The notes under the pieces were generated by a model. The model worked only from the letters and a program-made list of their open reading frames with translations, searched no databases and was not told the DNA's origin. A program made the position numbers and the translations under genes. Below are positions 35,059-44,691 of a DNA stretch of 64,000 nucleotides, in pieces. Location: NCBI RefSeq assembly GCF_016463975.1, contig NZ_JAEMNX010000009.1, positions 106,543 to 170,542 on the forward strand. The letters are read 5' to 3'. Origin of the DNA: Marinomonas transparens. GTDB taxonomy: Bacteria > Pseudomonadota > Gammaproteobacteria > Pseudomonadales > Marinomonadaceae. Position 1 is the first letter of the stretch, and every line of letters starts with the position of its first letter.

Positions 35059-35967
35059 CTACACTTCGACAGCCACTACTTTCTTATGGGAAAACTTGAC
35101 TAACCCCAGCGCAAAAACCATCCCTAAGAACACACAAGTAATACCAACCACCTCTACCCAAGTAACAACTTCATTTAAAATCAACACACCTAACACAATA
35201 GCAAAAGGCGGAACCAAAGCCGCAAAAACAGAACCTTTCGCCGCCCCCAGTAAAGAAACACTTTTCGAATAACAATAAAGAGCACAAATGGCGACCAATA
35301 CGCCTTGAAAAACACCCTGTAGCAACAAGGTAGAAATCGGTATATTCGAAAAAAAAGACTCCTGACTAAAAGCCGCAAGCGGCACACAAGCCACACCCGA
35401 TACAACAGAAACCATTGCGGTTGCCACCCAAGAGTTGAGTTTCCAGTATTTACTTAACAAGGTAAAACTGGCCCATAAGGCACCACAACCAACAAACATA
35501 AGATCACCGATTAAAACCTGACGACTCGTCAGAGCAAGACTATGCCAACCCACAATAAATACGCCCGCGACTATCATTAATACGCCCAGCAAACGCTGGC
35601 GAGTCAGCTTTTCCGATAATAGATAAACGCTGCCTAACGTTGAAAACACCAACATACAGCTGGGAGCGATAATGCCAAAATGCGCACTCGAAGAAAGACT
35701 CATGCCATTCACCGCCAACAATACATAGGGCATCCCAGCCCCAATTGCTAAAGCAACACCTTTAGTGCAAAGAGACGACAGTGATGCTGAGTGATAAAAC
35801 AGCACGGGCAAGAGAATCAAACCGGACACACCAAAGCGCAAGATCGTTATTTCAACCGAAGTAATACTTTGAATTTGGGCAAGTTTCGAGATAACAGGCC
35901 AACTTCCCCAAATAAAAGAGGCAACCAAGCCCATACAAATACCCAGTACTACTTCTTTGTTTTTCAT
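35059..35967 (-). CDS. EamA/DMT-family permease
   Basis: This 303-residue inner-membrane protein of about ten helices has two EamA repeats. The repeat starts are ASFIWGSWPVISKLAQI and GALWASFTLLSKYW. Members export amino acids or metabolites. It is transcribed divergently from an Lrp/AsnC-type regulator, a frequent arrangement for amino-acid exporters. I chose the ATG at 35967 because GGGAG lies upstream at usable distance. No specific substrate can be named. Confidence 0.85.
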   Translation of the reverse strand: MKNKEVVLGICMGLVASFIWGSWPVISKLAQIQSITSVEITILRFGVSGLILLPVLFYHSASLSSLCTKGVALAIGAGMPYVLLAVNGMSLSSSAHFGIIAPSCMLVFSTLGSVYLLSEKLTRQRLLGVLMIVAGVFIVGWHSLALTSRQVLIGDLMFVGCGALWASFTLLSKYWKLNSWVATAMVSVVSGVACVPLAAFSQESFFSNIPISTLLLQGVFQGVLVAICALYCYSKSVSLLGAAKGSVFAALVPPFAIVLGVLILNEVVTWVEVVGITCVFLGMVFALGLVKFSHKKVVAVEV

Positions 35968-36034
35968 TGTGGCCATCTCCCTAATGTTTATCCGTATTGG
36001 ATTTCTTCCATTTTAGGAGCACACTAATAACGAA

Positions 36035-36073
36035 GCGCAGCAAAATACACTTCAAAATGCACACTTACTGCGC
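36035..36073. promoter_or_regulatory. Inverted repeat between the EamA and Lrp genes
   Basis: GCGCAG (36035-36040) and CTGCGC (36068-36073) are complementary and frame a 27-bp AT-rich spacer in the divergent promoter region. It is a candidate site for the adjacent Lrp-type protein, or part of a hairpin. Confidence 0.35.
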
Positions 36074-36103
36074 AAAACAACCATCTAAGAGGTTTTTCCC
36101 CAT

Positions 36104-36559
36104 ATGGATTCATTTGATCACCAAATATTGAAAATGATGCAAACCAGCACCCGACGCACCACAGAAGAAATAGGGCAAGAAATCGGACTTTCAGCAACGG
36201 CAGTGCAAAGGCGCTTAAAAGCACTGCGAGAATCTGGCGTGATCGAAAAAGAAATCGCCGTACTCAACCCCTCCGAACTAGGCGGTCACATACTAGTGAT
36301 TGTCGAAGTTATGCTAGTACAAGGGGGAAACGCCACGGTAAACAACTTCAAGAAGAAAGCAAAAAACTACCCTGAAGTGCAGCAATGCTACTATGTCACT
36401 GGAGAAAACGACTTTATTTTAGTCATTGCGGCGAAAAGCATGCAAAGGTACGACATTATCACTCAAGAGCTGTTTTTGGATGATAAAAGCATCTTCAAAT
36501 TTAACTCCAATGTTGTCATGGGTAATGTCAAAGTCGGCTTAGAAATCCCGCTTCCTTAA
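36104..36559 (+). CDS. Lrp/AsnC-family transcription regulator
   Basis: This 151-residue regulator has an N-terminal winged HTH (TTEEIGQEIGLSATAVQRRLKALRESGVIE) and a C-terminal RAM-type ligand domain (VQQCYYVTGENDFILVIAAKSM). Such regulators sense amino acids. It is divergent from the EamA permease with about 135 bp between starts, so it probably controls that exporter. The ATG follows GAGG at a slightly long distance. Confidence 0.9.
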   Translation: MDSFDHQILKMMQTSTRRTTEEIGQEIGLSATAVQRRLKALRESGVIEKEIAVLNPSELGGHILVIVEVMLVQGGNATVNNFKKKAKNYPEVQQCYYVTGENDFILVIAAKSMQRYDIITQELFLDDKSIFKFNSNVVMGNVKVGLEIPLP

Positions 36560-36572
36560 CAACCCTATGATG

Positions 36573-36970
36573 CTATTTGAGCGTTTCAGTAAAAGCCTGT
36601 TCTATAAGCTCGGCCAATTCGGCATGGATATCCGCTCGTGTCCGACGACCACCCTCGTCACAAAGTAAATAGTTTCACCTATTTGCTTTAAAAATGCCTT
36701 AGCAGACGCTTTGCATTCAGGTAAGAAGCTAAAATGGGTTGCCTCCGATACATAATCCAATCGTCCATTCATGACAGTCTCGGATAGAACACTGGAAGCG
36801 ACTGAAACAGGAACCGTTTTAGGCTCACCAAGGTTAATAAAGCGCATAGGAATAGAAATGGTGCGTAGACTTTGCGCATCAAAAGCTTGCGCAACAGATG
36901 GATCAACCAATACCGCAGATTTAACCAGCGAAAAGCCAAGTACACCAATGCGCTCACTATCAATATTTTA
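36573..36970 (-). pseudogene. Decayed C-terminal remnant of an alpha/beta hydrolase
   Basis: Only the last third of a dienelactone-hydrolase-like protein remains. It starts abruptly at SERIGVLGFSLVKSAVLVDPS, which includes the nucleophile elbow GFSL with GG lost to V-K, after an in-frame stop (TAA in the AGGTAAAAT stretch). It continues through SEATHFSFLPECKASAKAFL, with the catalytic-type His. A frameshift near 36655 leaves the last residues (CDEGGRRTRADIHAELAELI) in another frame. The frame ORF seen as 36602-36910 is therefore not a real gene. The relic lies between an Lrp gene and radC, at the seam of a conserved block. Confidence 0.75.
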
Positions 36971-36981
36971 CCTACAGCGTA

Positions 36982-37662
36982 TTAGCACTGCAAAAGCCCC
37001 ATCTCTGCCAGTGATACTGGCGAGCCATCCCCGACGACGAAGTGATCCAACAAGCGGACGTCAATAAGATCTAATGCCTGCTTTATTTTTCCTGTGATAC
37101 TGATATCAGCCTGACTTGGCTCAGCGATACCGCTGGGATGATTATGAGCGAGAATCACCGCTGCTGCGTTGTGTTTCAAAGCGGCTTTTACCACTTCACG
37201 CGGATGAACAGCGGCGGAGTCTATGGTACCCATAAAGAGCTCTTGATAACGAATCAGTCGATGTTGGGTATCTAAAAATAAAACAGCAAAAACCTCTCGC
37301 TGGGAATGACGTAGTTGTGCTGAAAGGTAGGTTCGAACGTGCTGAGCACTAGTGAAAATAGTTTCTCGCATCAATTGTTCTTGCTGATGGCGCTTGGACA
37401 TTTCCAATACCGCTTGTAGCTGGGTATATTTTGCGTCGCCTAAACCAAAGCCTTGGCAGAATTCTTCTCGACTGGAAGACATCAGGGAACGTAATCCACC
37501 AAAATGTGTCAACACTCGGCGGGCTAGCTCTACTGCACTTAAGCCTTGGGTACCCGTACGTAAAAAAATAGCCAATAATTCAGCATCACTTAAGGCACTA
37601 GCGCCTTGGTGAATGAGTTTTTCGCGAGGTCTTTCTTGTGCTGGCCAATGTTTAATGCTCAT
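36982..37662 (-). CDS. radC: RadC/YicR-family JAMM protein
   Basis: This 226-residue protein has an N-terminal helix-hairpin-helix ([17 protein letters not shown]) and a C-terminal JAMM-type metal site ([12 protein letters not shown] and [18 protein letters not shown], giving H-x-H and Asp ligands). The RadC family is conserved, but its role in DNA repair is disputed. It is divergent from coaBC, as in E. coli. Confidence 0.92.
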   Translation of the reverse strand: MSIKHWPAQERPREKLIHQGASALSDAELLAIFLRTGTQGLSAVELARRVLTHFGGLRSLMSSSREEFCQGFGLGDAKYTQLQAVLEMSKRHQQEQLMRETIFTSAQHVRTYLSAQLRHSQREVFAVLFLDTQHRLIRYQELFMGTIDSAAVHPREVVKAALKHNAAAVILAHNHPSGIAEPSQADISITGKIKQALDLIDVRLLDHFVVGDGSPVSLAEMGLLQC

Positions 37663-37792
37663 GATCTACTCCTTGATCCATGATAATCTTGCCCTAGGTT
37701 AATCAAGCAAGAAATTAAGAGGCATCCTGCCTCAGCTATTAGTTAACGGTTCTAACACCATATCGATCACAGCTCGAATTGAGAAGTTTTTT

Positions 37793-39025
37793 ATGTCAAA
37801 CCTAGTTCAAAAACGCATTTTATTAGGGATTACAGGCGGCATTGCGGCCTATAAAAGTATCGAGCTGATTCGTCTACTTACCAAAGCGGGCGCAGAGGTT
37901 CAAGTCGTATTAACTGATGGCGCAAAAGCCTTCGTGACTGAAATGACTCTACAAGCCATTTCTGGGCATCCAGTACGCAGCACTTTATTAGACCCTAATG
38001 CCGAGGCAGGTATGGGACATATTGAATTAGCAAAGTGGGCCGATTTAATCGTCATCGCGCCAGCGTCCGCTGATTTTATCGCCCGTTATGCGCAAGGCAT
38101 GGCAAACGATTTACTAAGCACCCTATGCCTTGCTACCGAATCGCCAGTACTACTTGCTCCAGCGATGAACCAAGCCATGTGGCGTCACCCTGCCACTCAA
38201 GCCAATGCCAAATTACTTGCAGAACGTGACGTGCTAAACATAGGCCCAGCGGATGGCGCGCAAGCTTGTGGCGATATTGGCCCGGGACGTATGAGCGAGC
38301 CAACGGATATTTTTGACACCATTACAGCACACTTTGAGCAAACCGCTATTAAACAAGATCTAACTGGGCAACATTGGGTCATTACCGCAGGCCCAACCAT
38401 GGAAGCCATCGACCCCGTTCGCTACATCAGCAACCATAGCTCTGGAAAAATGGGTTATGCCCTTGCCACTGCCGCACAGGCCCGCGGAGCGTCCGTCACA
38501 CTCATCAGTGGGCCAGTGCAATGCGCTGCCCCACACGGTGTTAACCTAGTTTCCGTTAAAAGCGCTGATGAAATGCTCGCGGCTTGTGAAAGCAATATGA
38601 CTCAGCAAGCGGATGTCTTTATTGGCGCGGCGGCCGTTGCCGACTTCAAAATGAAAACAGCAACAGACCAAAAAATGAAGAAACAATCAGATAGCGATGA
38701 AATCCAACTCACTCTAGTAAAAAACCCAGATATCATCGCCACCCTGACCCAGAAAAAGCGAGCCAAATACATGGTCGGATTTGCCGCAGAAACCCAAAAG
38801 GTCGTTGAATACGCCAAAGGTAAGCTGGTTAAAAAAGGCCTAGATATCATTATCGCCAACGATGTCTCTCGCACCGACATTGGCTTTAATCAAGACCAGA
38901 ATCAGGTCACAGTAATTACCAAAGACAATACCTGGTCACCCAGTAAAGCAGCAAAAAAAGAGTTAGCCACACAGCTGGTTAGCTTCATTTATGAATACAC
39001 TGCATCCACACCCTCAACGAATTAA
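37793..39025 (+). CDS. coaBC: Bifunctional phosphopantothenoylcysteine decarboxylase/synthetase
   Basis: This coenzyme A biosynthesis enzyme, 410 residues, has an N-terminal FMN-dependent CoaC half (LLGITGGIAAYKSIELIR, GHIELAKWADLIVIAPASAD with the catalytic His, ACGDIGPGRMSEP with the catalytic Cys) and a C-terminal CoaB half (ITAGPTMEAIDPVRYISNHSSGKMG, VKNPDIIATL, VGFAAET). It starts at the ATG at 37793. It is followed 15 bp later by dut, the classic coaBC-dut pair. Confidence 0.96.
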   Translation: MSNLVQKRILLGITGGIAAYKSIELIRLLTKAGAEVQVVLTDGAKAFVTEMTLQAISGHPVRSTLLDPNAEAGMGHIELAKWADLIVIAPASADFIARYAQGMANDLLSTLCLATESPVLLAPAMNQAMWRHPATQANAKLLAERDVLNIGPADGAQACGDIGPGRMSEPTDIFDTITAHFEQTAIKQDLTGQHWVITAGPTMEAIDPVRYISNHSSGKMGYALATAAQARGASVTLISGPVQCAAPHGVNLVSVKSADEMLAACESNMTQQADVFIGAAAVADFKMKTATDQKMKKQSDSDEIQLTLVKNPDIIATLTQKKRAKYMVGFAAETQKVVEYAKGKLVKKGLDIIIANDVSRTDIGFNQDQNQVTVITKDNTWSPSKAAKKELATQLVSFIYEYTASTPSTN

Positions 39026-39040
39026 GAGATAAAAAAGACA

Positions 39041-39499
39041 ATGAAACAAGCCATACAGCTCAAAATACTCAGTGACAAAATCGGTAAAGAGATTCCATTA
39101 CCTACCTATGCGACAGAAGGTTCTGCTGGCCTAGACCTTCGTGCCTGCCTAGATACTGCCATCGACCTTGCTCCGGGCGAAACGACTTTACTGCCAACCG
39201 GCCTTTCCATTTACATCCAAGATACAAATTTTGCCGCAACAATTTTACCTCGCTCTGGCTTAGGCCATAAGCACGGTATCGTTTTAGGCAACCTAGTTGG
39301 CCTGATTGATTCCGATTATCAAGGTGAGTTAATGGTGTCCTGTTGGAACCGTGGCAATACCAGCTTTACGATTGAGCCCGGCGAACGGGTAGCGCAGCTT
39401 GTATTATTGCCTGTTGTTCAAGCCGAATTTAATATCGTCACTGAATTCGAACAAACTGAACGAGGCGAAGGTGGTTTTGGCCACACAGGTACAAAATAA
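39041..39499 (+). CDS. dut: dUTP diphosphatase
   Basis: This 152-residue dUTPase hydrolyses dUTP to dUMP. The five conserved motifs are present: [37 protein letters not shown] (with the catalytic Asp), ERVAQLVL and GEGGFGHTG. It is trimeric in this family. It ends with a strong terminator. Confidence 0.96.
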   Translation: MKQAIQLKILSDKIGKEIPLPTYATEGSAGLDLRACLDTAIDLAPGETTLLPTGLSIYIQDTNFAATILPRSGLGHKHGIVLGNLVGLIDSDYQGELMVSCWNRGNTSFTIEPGERVAQLVLLPVVQAEFNIVTEFEQTERGEGGFGHTGTK

Positions 39500-39521
39500 G
39501 CCCTCCTCACTAGATATGCAA

Positions 39522-39560
39522 AACAGGAAAAAGGTGAATTTATTTCACCTTTTTCCTGTT
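39522..39560 (+). terminator. Terminator after dut
   Basis: A perfect 17-bp stem (AACAGGAAAAAGGTGAA on the left arm) with a five-base loop, 23 bases after the dut stop. Confidence 0.85.
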
Positions 39561-39787
39561 ACATACAAGATTCCCTCACCCTTATTAAATATCTAAGATC
39601 TAATTTGCTTCTAGATGCCTTAAGTTCGTCATTTTCTTATAATCTCCTATAGTTAATCCGCTGAGTTCACGTTATTATTTTAGACATTAGTGGTTGCTTA
39701 CACTCGTTGTTTACCTTGTACTGTCATCGTTTCGCCACAGCAGCCTAGTATTCTATTTTGAGATGGCGCTTTTATCAGTCACTCAAT

Positions 39788-39818
39788 ATTACCTAGCTCA
39801 ATAGGTAATCTCTTTTTT
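39788..39818 (+). terminator. Orphan terminator-like hairpin before argB
   Basis: ATTACCTA and TAGGTAAT pair around a six-base loop, followed by CTCTTTTTT. It ends 21 bases before the argB start codon. Confidence 0.65.
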
Positions 39819-39836
39819 GTTTTCAGGAGTAAATAA

Positions 39837-40748
<912 letters not shown>

Positions 40749-40758
40749 CATAAACAAG

Positions 40759-40796
40759 GCTATGATGCTTTTTGTCTATAACAAGCGCATCATAGC
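40759..40796 (+). terminator. Hairpin after argB
   Basis: GCTATGATGC and GCATCATAGC form a perfect 10-bp stem with a long loop. No T run follows, so function is uncertain. Confidence 0.5.
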
Positions 40797-40826
40797 TGAC
40801 ATATCGGGTTAAAACTGGGTACACCA

Positions 40827-41420
40827 ATGACTAACAAAAAAACCGATCGCCGCACACAAATTTTGCAAGCCTTGGCACAAATGCTCGAAAGCAGTCCGGG
40901 GGCACGTATTACAACGGCCGCCTTGGCTAAACAAGTTGGTGTATCTGAAGCGGCACTGTATCGTCACTTCCCAAGCAAGGCAAAAATGTTTGAAGGACTC
41001 ATTGAGTTTATCGAAGAGTCTTTATTTTCTCGCATTCATCGCATTGTACAAGATGAAAGCGACGTCATGGTACGCATTGAAATGATGCTGACCTTAGTCG
41101 TAGGGTTCGCTGATAGTAACCCGGGGATGTGTCGCTTACTCACTGCTGATGCTTTAGCTGGCGAAACAGAGCGCTTACGTGTTCGCATCGCCCAATTGTT
41201 TGACCGTATCGAAACTCAGTTAAAGCAGGTCATCCGCGAAGCAGATTTAAAACAGGGTTTACGTCCAGCGATGGGAGTTGCACCTTGTGCTAATTTCTTA
41301 ATGGCTGTGCTGGAAGGAAAAATTCGCCACTATGTTCGCAGCGAATTTAAAGTGAAAGCCAGCGCAAACTGGTCTGAACAATGGGCCGTGTTGGCACAAA
41401 ACTTGATGTTAAATCGCTAG
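40827..41420 (+). CDS. slmA: Nucleoid occlusion factor SlmA
   Basis: This TetR-family DNA-binding protein blocks FtsZ assembly over the nucleoid. The HTH is TTAALAKQVGVSEAALYRHFPSKAKMFEGLI, exactly of the SlmA type. It has 197 residues, as in E. coli (198). It sits between argB and pyrE, close to dut as in many gammaproteobacteria. The C-terminal domain is complete. Confidence 0.93.
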   Translation: MTNKKTDRRTQILQALAQMLESSPGARITTAALAKQVGVSEAALYRHFPSKAKMFEGLIEFIEESLFSRIHRIVQDESDVMVRIEMMLTLVVGFADSNPGMCRLLTADALAGETERLRVRIAQLFDRIETQLKQVIREADLKQGLRPAMGVAPCANFLMAVLEGKIRHYVRSEFKVKASANWSEQWAVLAQNLMLNR

Positions 41421-41452
41421 GGACTAAATAACACTAGCCCCTGACGAAGTAT

Positions 41453-42100
41453 TTAGATGCCGTATTTTTCACGGTAAGCTTTAACCGCATCTAGATGTTC
41501 TGCGAGCTCAGGCGTTGCCTGTTCCGCTAAATACGTCATGATGTCATTTAAAGAGACAATACTAATAACAGGCATATTGAAGTCACGTTCGACTTCCTGA
41601 ATGGCAGATAACTCGCCTTGGCCACGTTCTTGACGATCTAAGGCAATAAGTACGCCGGCAGGTGCCGCATGCGCAGCTTGGATAATAGCCATAACTTCTC
41701 GAATGGCTGTTCCTGCGGTAATAACGTCATCAATAATCATGACGTTACCAGCCAAAGGCGCACCAACAAGAGAACCGCCTTCACCGTGAGCTTTTGCTTC
41801 TTTACGGTTGAAAACGTATGGTGTGTCTACATTATGATGGTCATATAAAGCAACCGCCGTGGTGGTTGCCAACGGAATGCCCTTATAGGCAGGGCCAAAA
41901 AGCACATCAAATGGAACATTAGCTTCCATTAATGAGGCAGCGTAAAAGCGGCCTAATTTAGCAAGCGCTTGTCCTGAACTAAACAGGCCAGCATTAAAGA
42001 AGTAAGGGCTTACACGGCCAGATTTAAGAGTAAACTCGCCAAAACGCAATACATTTTGCTCAATGGCGAATTCAATAAAGTCTCTTTGGTAAGGTTTCAT
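41453..42100 (-). CDS. pyrE: Orotate phosphoribosyltransferase
   Basis: This 215-residue pyrimidine biosynthesis enzyme has [42 protein letters not shown], and the PRPP-binding motif [13 protein letters not shown]. It converges with slmA and is divergent from crc, the standard arrangement with Pseudomonas-like crc. The ORF length matches E. coli PyrE (213 residues). Confidence 0.96.
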   Translation of the reverse strand: MKPYQRDFIEFAIEQNVLRFGEFTLKSGRVSPYFFNAGLFSSGQALAKLGRFYAASLMEANVPFDVLFGPAYKGIPLATTTAVALYDHHNVDTPYVFNRKEAKAHGEGGSLVGAPLAGNVMIIDDVITAGTAIREVMAIIQAAHAAPAGVLIALDRQERGQGELSAIQEVERDFNMPVISIVSLNDIMTYLAEQATPELAEHLDAVKAYREKYGI

Positions 42101-42215
42101 ACCGACTCCAGAAAGATGATAAAAACAAACAAAGCGCCGCCAAGAACGAGCGAAGCCATGCCAACATTGGATGGGTGCTAATATAACACACGGCTAGGAA
42201 TTGTAGGGACCAGAA

Positions 42216-42992
42216 ATGAAGGTCATCAGCCTTAATGTAAACGGTATAAGACAAGCAGCCGATCGCGGCTTTTTTGAATGGATGGTTCGTCAGAACCCGG
42301 ATGTTGTGTGTCTACAGGACATACAAGCAGATGAACGCAGTCTCAATGACAATGTATTCTTTCCTCCTGAGTTCAATACTTACTTTTTTGACTCTATGGA
42401 AAACCCAGAGCAAGCAGGGGTAGCCATCTACTCCAAAACCATGCCAAAAGCTATTATGACTGGCATGGGCTTTCCTGAATGCGACTTTGAAGGCCGTTTC
42501 ATTCAAGCAGATTTCGATAAAGTCAGTATTGGTGCGTTTTTAACACCTCATGGTTCAAACCATGAAGAAGCACTGCAAGAGCACAAATATCGCTTTATGG
42601 AAGGCTTTAAAAACCACCTCATCAAAACCCGTCGTAAACGTCGGGAATTTATTTTTTGCGGCACAGGGAACGTCGCACGCTCCCCCATTGATGTGAGCAG
42701 CTGGTTCGTCAATCAACGCAACTCGGGGTTCTTACCTGAGGAACGTAAATGGATTAACGAAATTTTCAACGAACTTGAGTATATAGACGCTTTCCGTCAG
42801 GTAAATAAGCAAGACAAGCAATACACTTGGTGGCCTGATTACGAACGTGCTTGGAAGCTAGATGAAGGTGGTCGATTGGATTATCAAATCACCACCCCTG
42901 GTATCAAAAACCTTATTCAGGGCGGTAGCATTTATAAAGGCCAACGTTTTTCTGATCATGCCCCTTTGATCATGGAATACAATTTTGATTAA
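42216..42992 (+). CDS. crc: Crc-like protein (exonuclease III fold, degenerate active site)
   Basis: This protein has the exonuclease III/AP endonuclease fold, 258 residues, and closely follows Crc of Pseudomonas: VCLQDIQAD in place of QET, RRKRREFIFCG, FCGTGNVA where the nuclease has GDLN, PERKWINEIF, WWPDYERA, and RFSDHAPLI with His retained. The catalytic Glu of QET is Asp, and the Asp of GDxN is missing, so nuclease activity is unlikely. Crc acts with Hfq in catabolite repression by binding A-rich mRNA. It is divergent from pyrE. The usual small RNA partners (CrcZ type) are not in the window. Confidence 0.88.
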   Translation: MKVISLNVNGIRQAADRGFFEWMVRQNPDVVCLQDIQADERSLNDNVFFPPEFNTYFFDSMENPEQAGVAIYSKTMPKAIMTGMGFPECDFEGRFIQADFDKVSIGAFLTPHGSNHEEALQEHKYRFMEGFKNHLIKTRRKRREFIFCGTGNVARSPIDVSSWFVNQRNSGFLPEERKWINEIFNELEYIDAFRQVNKQDKQYTWWPDYERAWKLDEGGRLDYQITTPGIKNLIQGGSIYKGQRFSDHAPLIMEYNFD

Positions 42993-43026
42993 GGTTTTTG
43001 GCTACTAACGTAAAACACTCAAAATG

Positions 43027-43066
43027 AAAGAGCCCGCTTAACAACCATTGCCAGCGGGCTCTTTTT
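43027..43066. terminator. Bidirectional terminator between crc and the hexose-6-phosphate mutarotase
   Basis: AAAGAGCCCGCT and AGCGGGCTCTTT form a perfect 12-bp stem with a 14-base loop, flanked by T and A runs, serving two convergent genes. Confidence 0.85.
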
Positions 43067-43085
43067 TATCTCTTTTACACTCCTG

Positions 43086-44003
43086 CTATTCATCAAGCTC
43101 TTCAAAATGAACTTTCAATTTAAGCTGATGCATTTCGCCAGGGGCAATGCTATAAGCCTCACTCAAAGCATTCGCCGTTTCTAGGCAAACAAAATGACGA
43201 TAATCCTCATCATCCATATCATTACGCTGTTTGGCTAATGCTTCACCCGGGTTCCATAACACGGTACTTTGGCTACCTTCGGTGCGAATAATTAACTTAC
43301 GCTTTAATTTTTTATCGTGAATTTCGGTCTGATCCGGCGCAGACAAGTAAACACTGTCCATATAATCGCAGCTTGTTATGGGGCCTTTTTGCTGTTTCAT
43401 ATCACCGTTATCAAACTTGTCTACATAAGACACCTGATCCAATCCGCGTACTTCCGTTTTTTTACTGTTACCCACTCGAAAATAGGTATGAAGCGCTTCG
43501 CTAACTGGCATAGATTGATCAGAAAGGTTCGCAGCAGAAAAATTAATTCTAAATTCTTTGCTAGAGAACCTAAATACTTGACGTAACTCAAAAGCTTGAG
43601 GCCACATTTCTTCAAGTAAAGGGTGATCTTCTGATGCGAGCTGAATAACGATTTTTACATCACCATTTTTGAAACGACCTGCTTCAGAAAATTTCCAACG
43701 AAAATAACGCGCTAGGCCATGGGCAGGAAAATCTTCATCGGATTCATAAGCGCCAAACCAAGGCCAGCATACTGGTACACCAAAATGACGGCGCCCAAAA
43801 CGGCCCTTTCCACCTTTGTTGTTAGATTGAAATAAAAGGTCTTCTTGTCCAAAAGGAACAAAGCTTGCTAAATGTCCGCCCCATAGGGCAATGCGAGCGG
43901 TAAACCCAGGTTGCTCTATGACAATTTCATCACACTTTTTCAAGCTCGCTGGGCGTATTTCACCCCCTAGCGCTTCCAACTCTTGCATCAGTTGGCTATT
44001 CAT
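43086..44003 (-). CDS. yeaD: D-hexose-6-phosphate mutarotase (YeaD family)
   Basis: This 305-residue enzyme has the galactose-mutarotase fold of the YeaD branch: ARIALWGGHLASFVPFGQEDLLF, RRHFGVPVCWPWFG, PAHGLARYFRW (with the active His), EALHTYFRVG and VLWNPGEALAKQRNDM. It probably equilibrates the anomers of glucose-6-phosphate. The window thus has two mutarotases of different branches (see galM). Its start has a weak GGAG. Confidence 0.9.
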   Translation of the reverse strand: MNSQLMQELEALGGEIRPASLKKCDEIVIEQPGFTARIALWGGHLASFVPFGQEDLLFQSNNKGGKGRFGRRHFGVPVCWPWFGAYESDEDFPAHGLARYFRWKFSEAGRFKNGDVKIVIQLASEDHPLLEEMWPQAFELRQVFRFSSKEFRINFSAANLSDQSMPVSEALHTYFRVGNSKKTEVRGLDQVSYVDKFDNGDMKQQKGPITSCDYMDSVYLSAPDQTEIHDKKLKRKLIIRTEGSQSTVLWNPGEALAKQRNDMDDEDYRHFVCLETANALSEAYSIAPGEMHQLKLKVHFEELDE

Positions 44004-44151
44004 TCACAACTCCAGTAAACAGATCTAGTAGGCACATATTAGCGGTAGACAAAATGATTACAATAGCTGGTATCTATACTGACAATTCAACAAAGCAAAT
44101 AATAGTCGTTTAGATCAAGAAAAGTGGAATCAAATGAGGGACTCAAGATGA

Positions 44152-44197
44152 AAAAGGCTGCTCTTATTCCTCTTCATAGAAGAGAAATAAGAGCCGC
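44152..44197 (-). terminator. Terminator after the PAS-domain gene
   Basis: A long stem, CTCTTATT-CTCTTC on one arm and GAAGAG-AATAAGAG on the other with one bulge, is followed on the minus strand by TTTTT. Confidence 0.8.
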
Positions 44198-44202
44198 TAT
44201 GA

Positions 44203-44691
44203 TTACTTTTTAGAGATGGCTTGGCTTAAACGAACCAACCTATGATTCGCCGCTGAAAGAGAAATTTTATTACTTGCAACGTCAGTCACATCATAAACCA
44301 CCAAACAAAGATGTTTTACAGAGCCATCTGGGTTGGAAAGTGGGCGTATCGCCACATTTTGGTACATTTTGTCTGCAACCCCAGTAATGGGACGATAGCT
44401 GTTAAACGGAAATAAAGCCGGACGCTGCTCCCAAGAAATGAAAATTGGTGTTTTTAAAGCAAATACATTATCAAGTTTTTGACGTAACCAACTTGCATCC
44501 AGATTTGGAAACAAGGACAACAAAGACTGCTGCTTAGCAATCGATGAACTAATGCCACTGTGGTTTTCCATAAAACTGTTCCACAACTGCACTTCGTAGT
44601 TTTGATTAATAACGGCTAATCCCACATCGATATGATGAAGCATATCGAACATCCAATGTAGATCAGCTATTCCTTCCGCATCGTTGCTCAT
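44203..44691 (-). CDS. PAS-domain protein
   Basis: This 162-residue protein holds one PAS domain (about residues 14-140): the core starts HIDVGLAVINQNYEVQLWN and ends HLCLVVYDVTDVAS. No kinase or other output domain is attached. Its start overlaps the upstream receiver-CheC gene by four bases (ATGA), so it works with that protein, perhaps as its input sensor. Cofactor or ligand cannot be inferred. Confidence 0.8.
   Translation of the reverse strand: MSNDAEGIADLHWMFDMLHHIDVGLAVINQNYEVQLWNSFMENHSGISSSIAKQQSLLSLFPNLDASWLRQKLDNVFALKTPIFISWEQRPALFPFNSYRPITGVADKMYQNVAIRPLSNPDGSVKHLCLVVYDVTDVASNKISLSAANHRLVRLSQAISKK

Noticed and set aside
34931..35272. 113-residue plus-strand ORF over the EamA permease end
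   Set aside because: It mostly overlaps the real permease gene antisense; the rest is low-complexity and has no support.
36602..36910. 102-residue minus-strand ORF
   Set aside because: It is the frameshifted remnant of an alpha/beta hydrolase; the C-terminal part continues in another frame, so it is recorded as a pseudogene.
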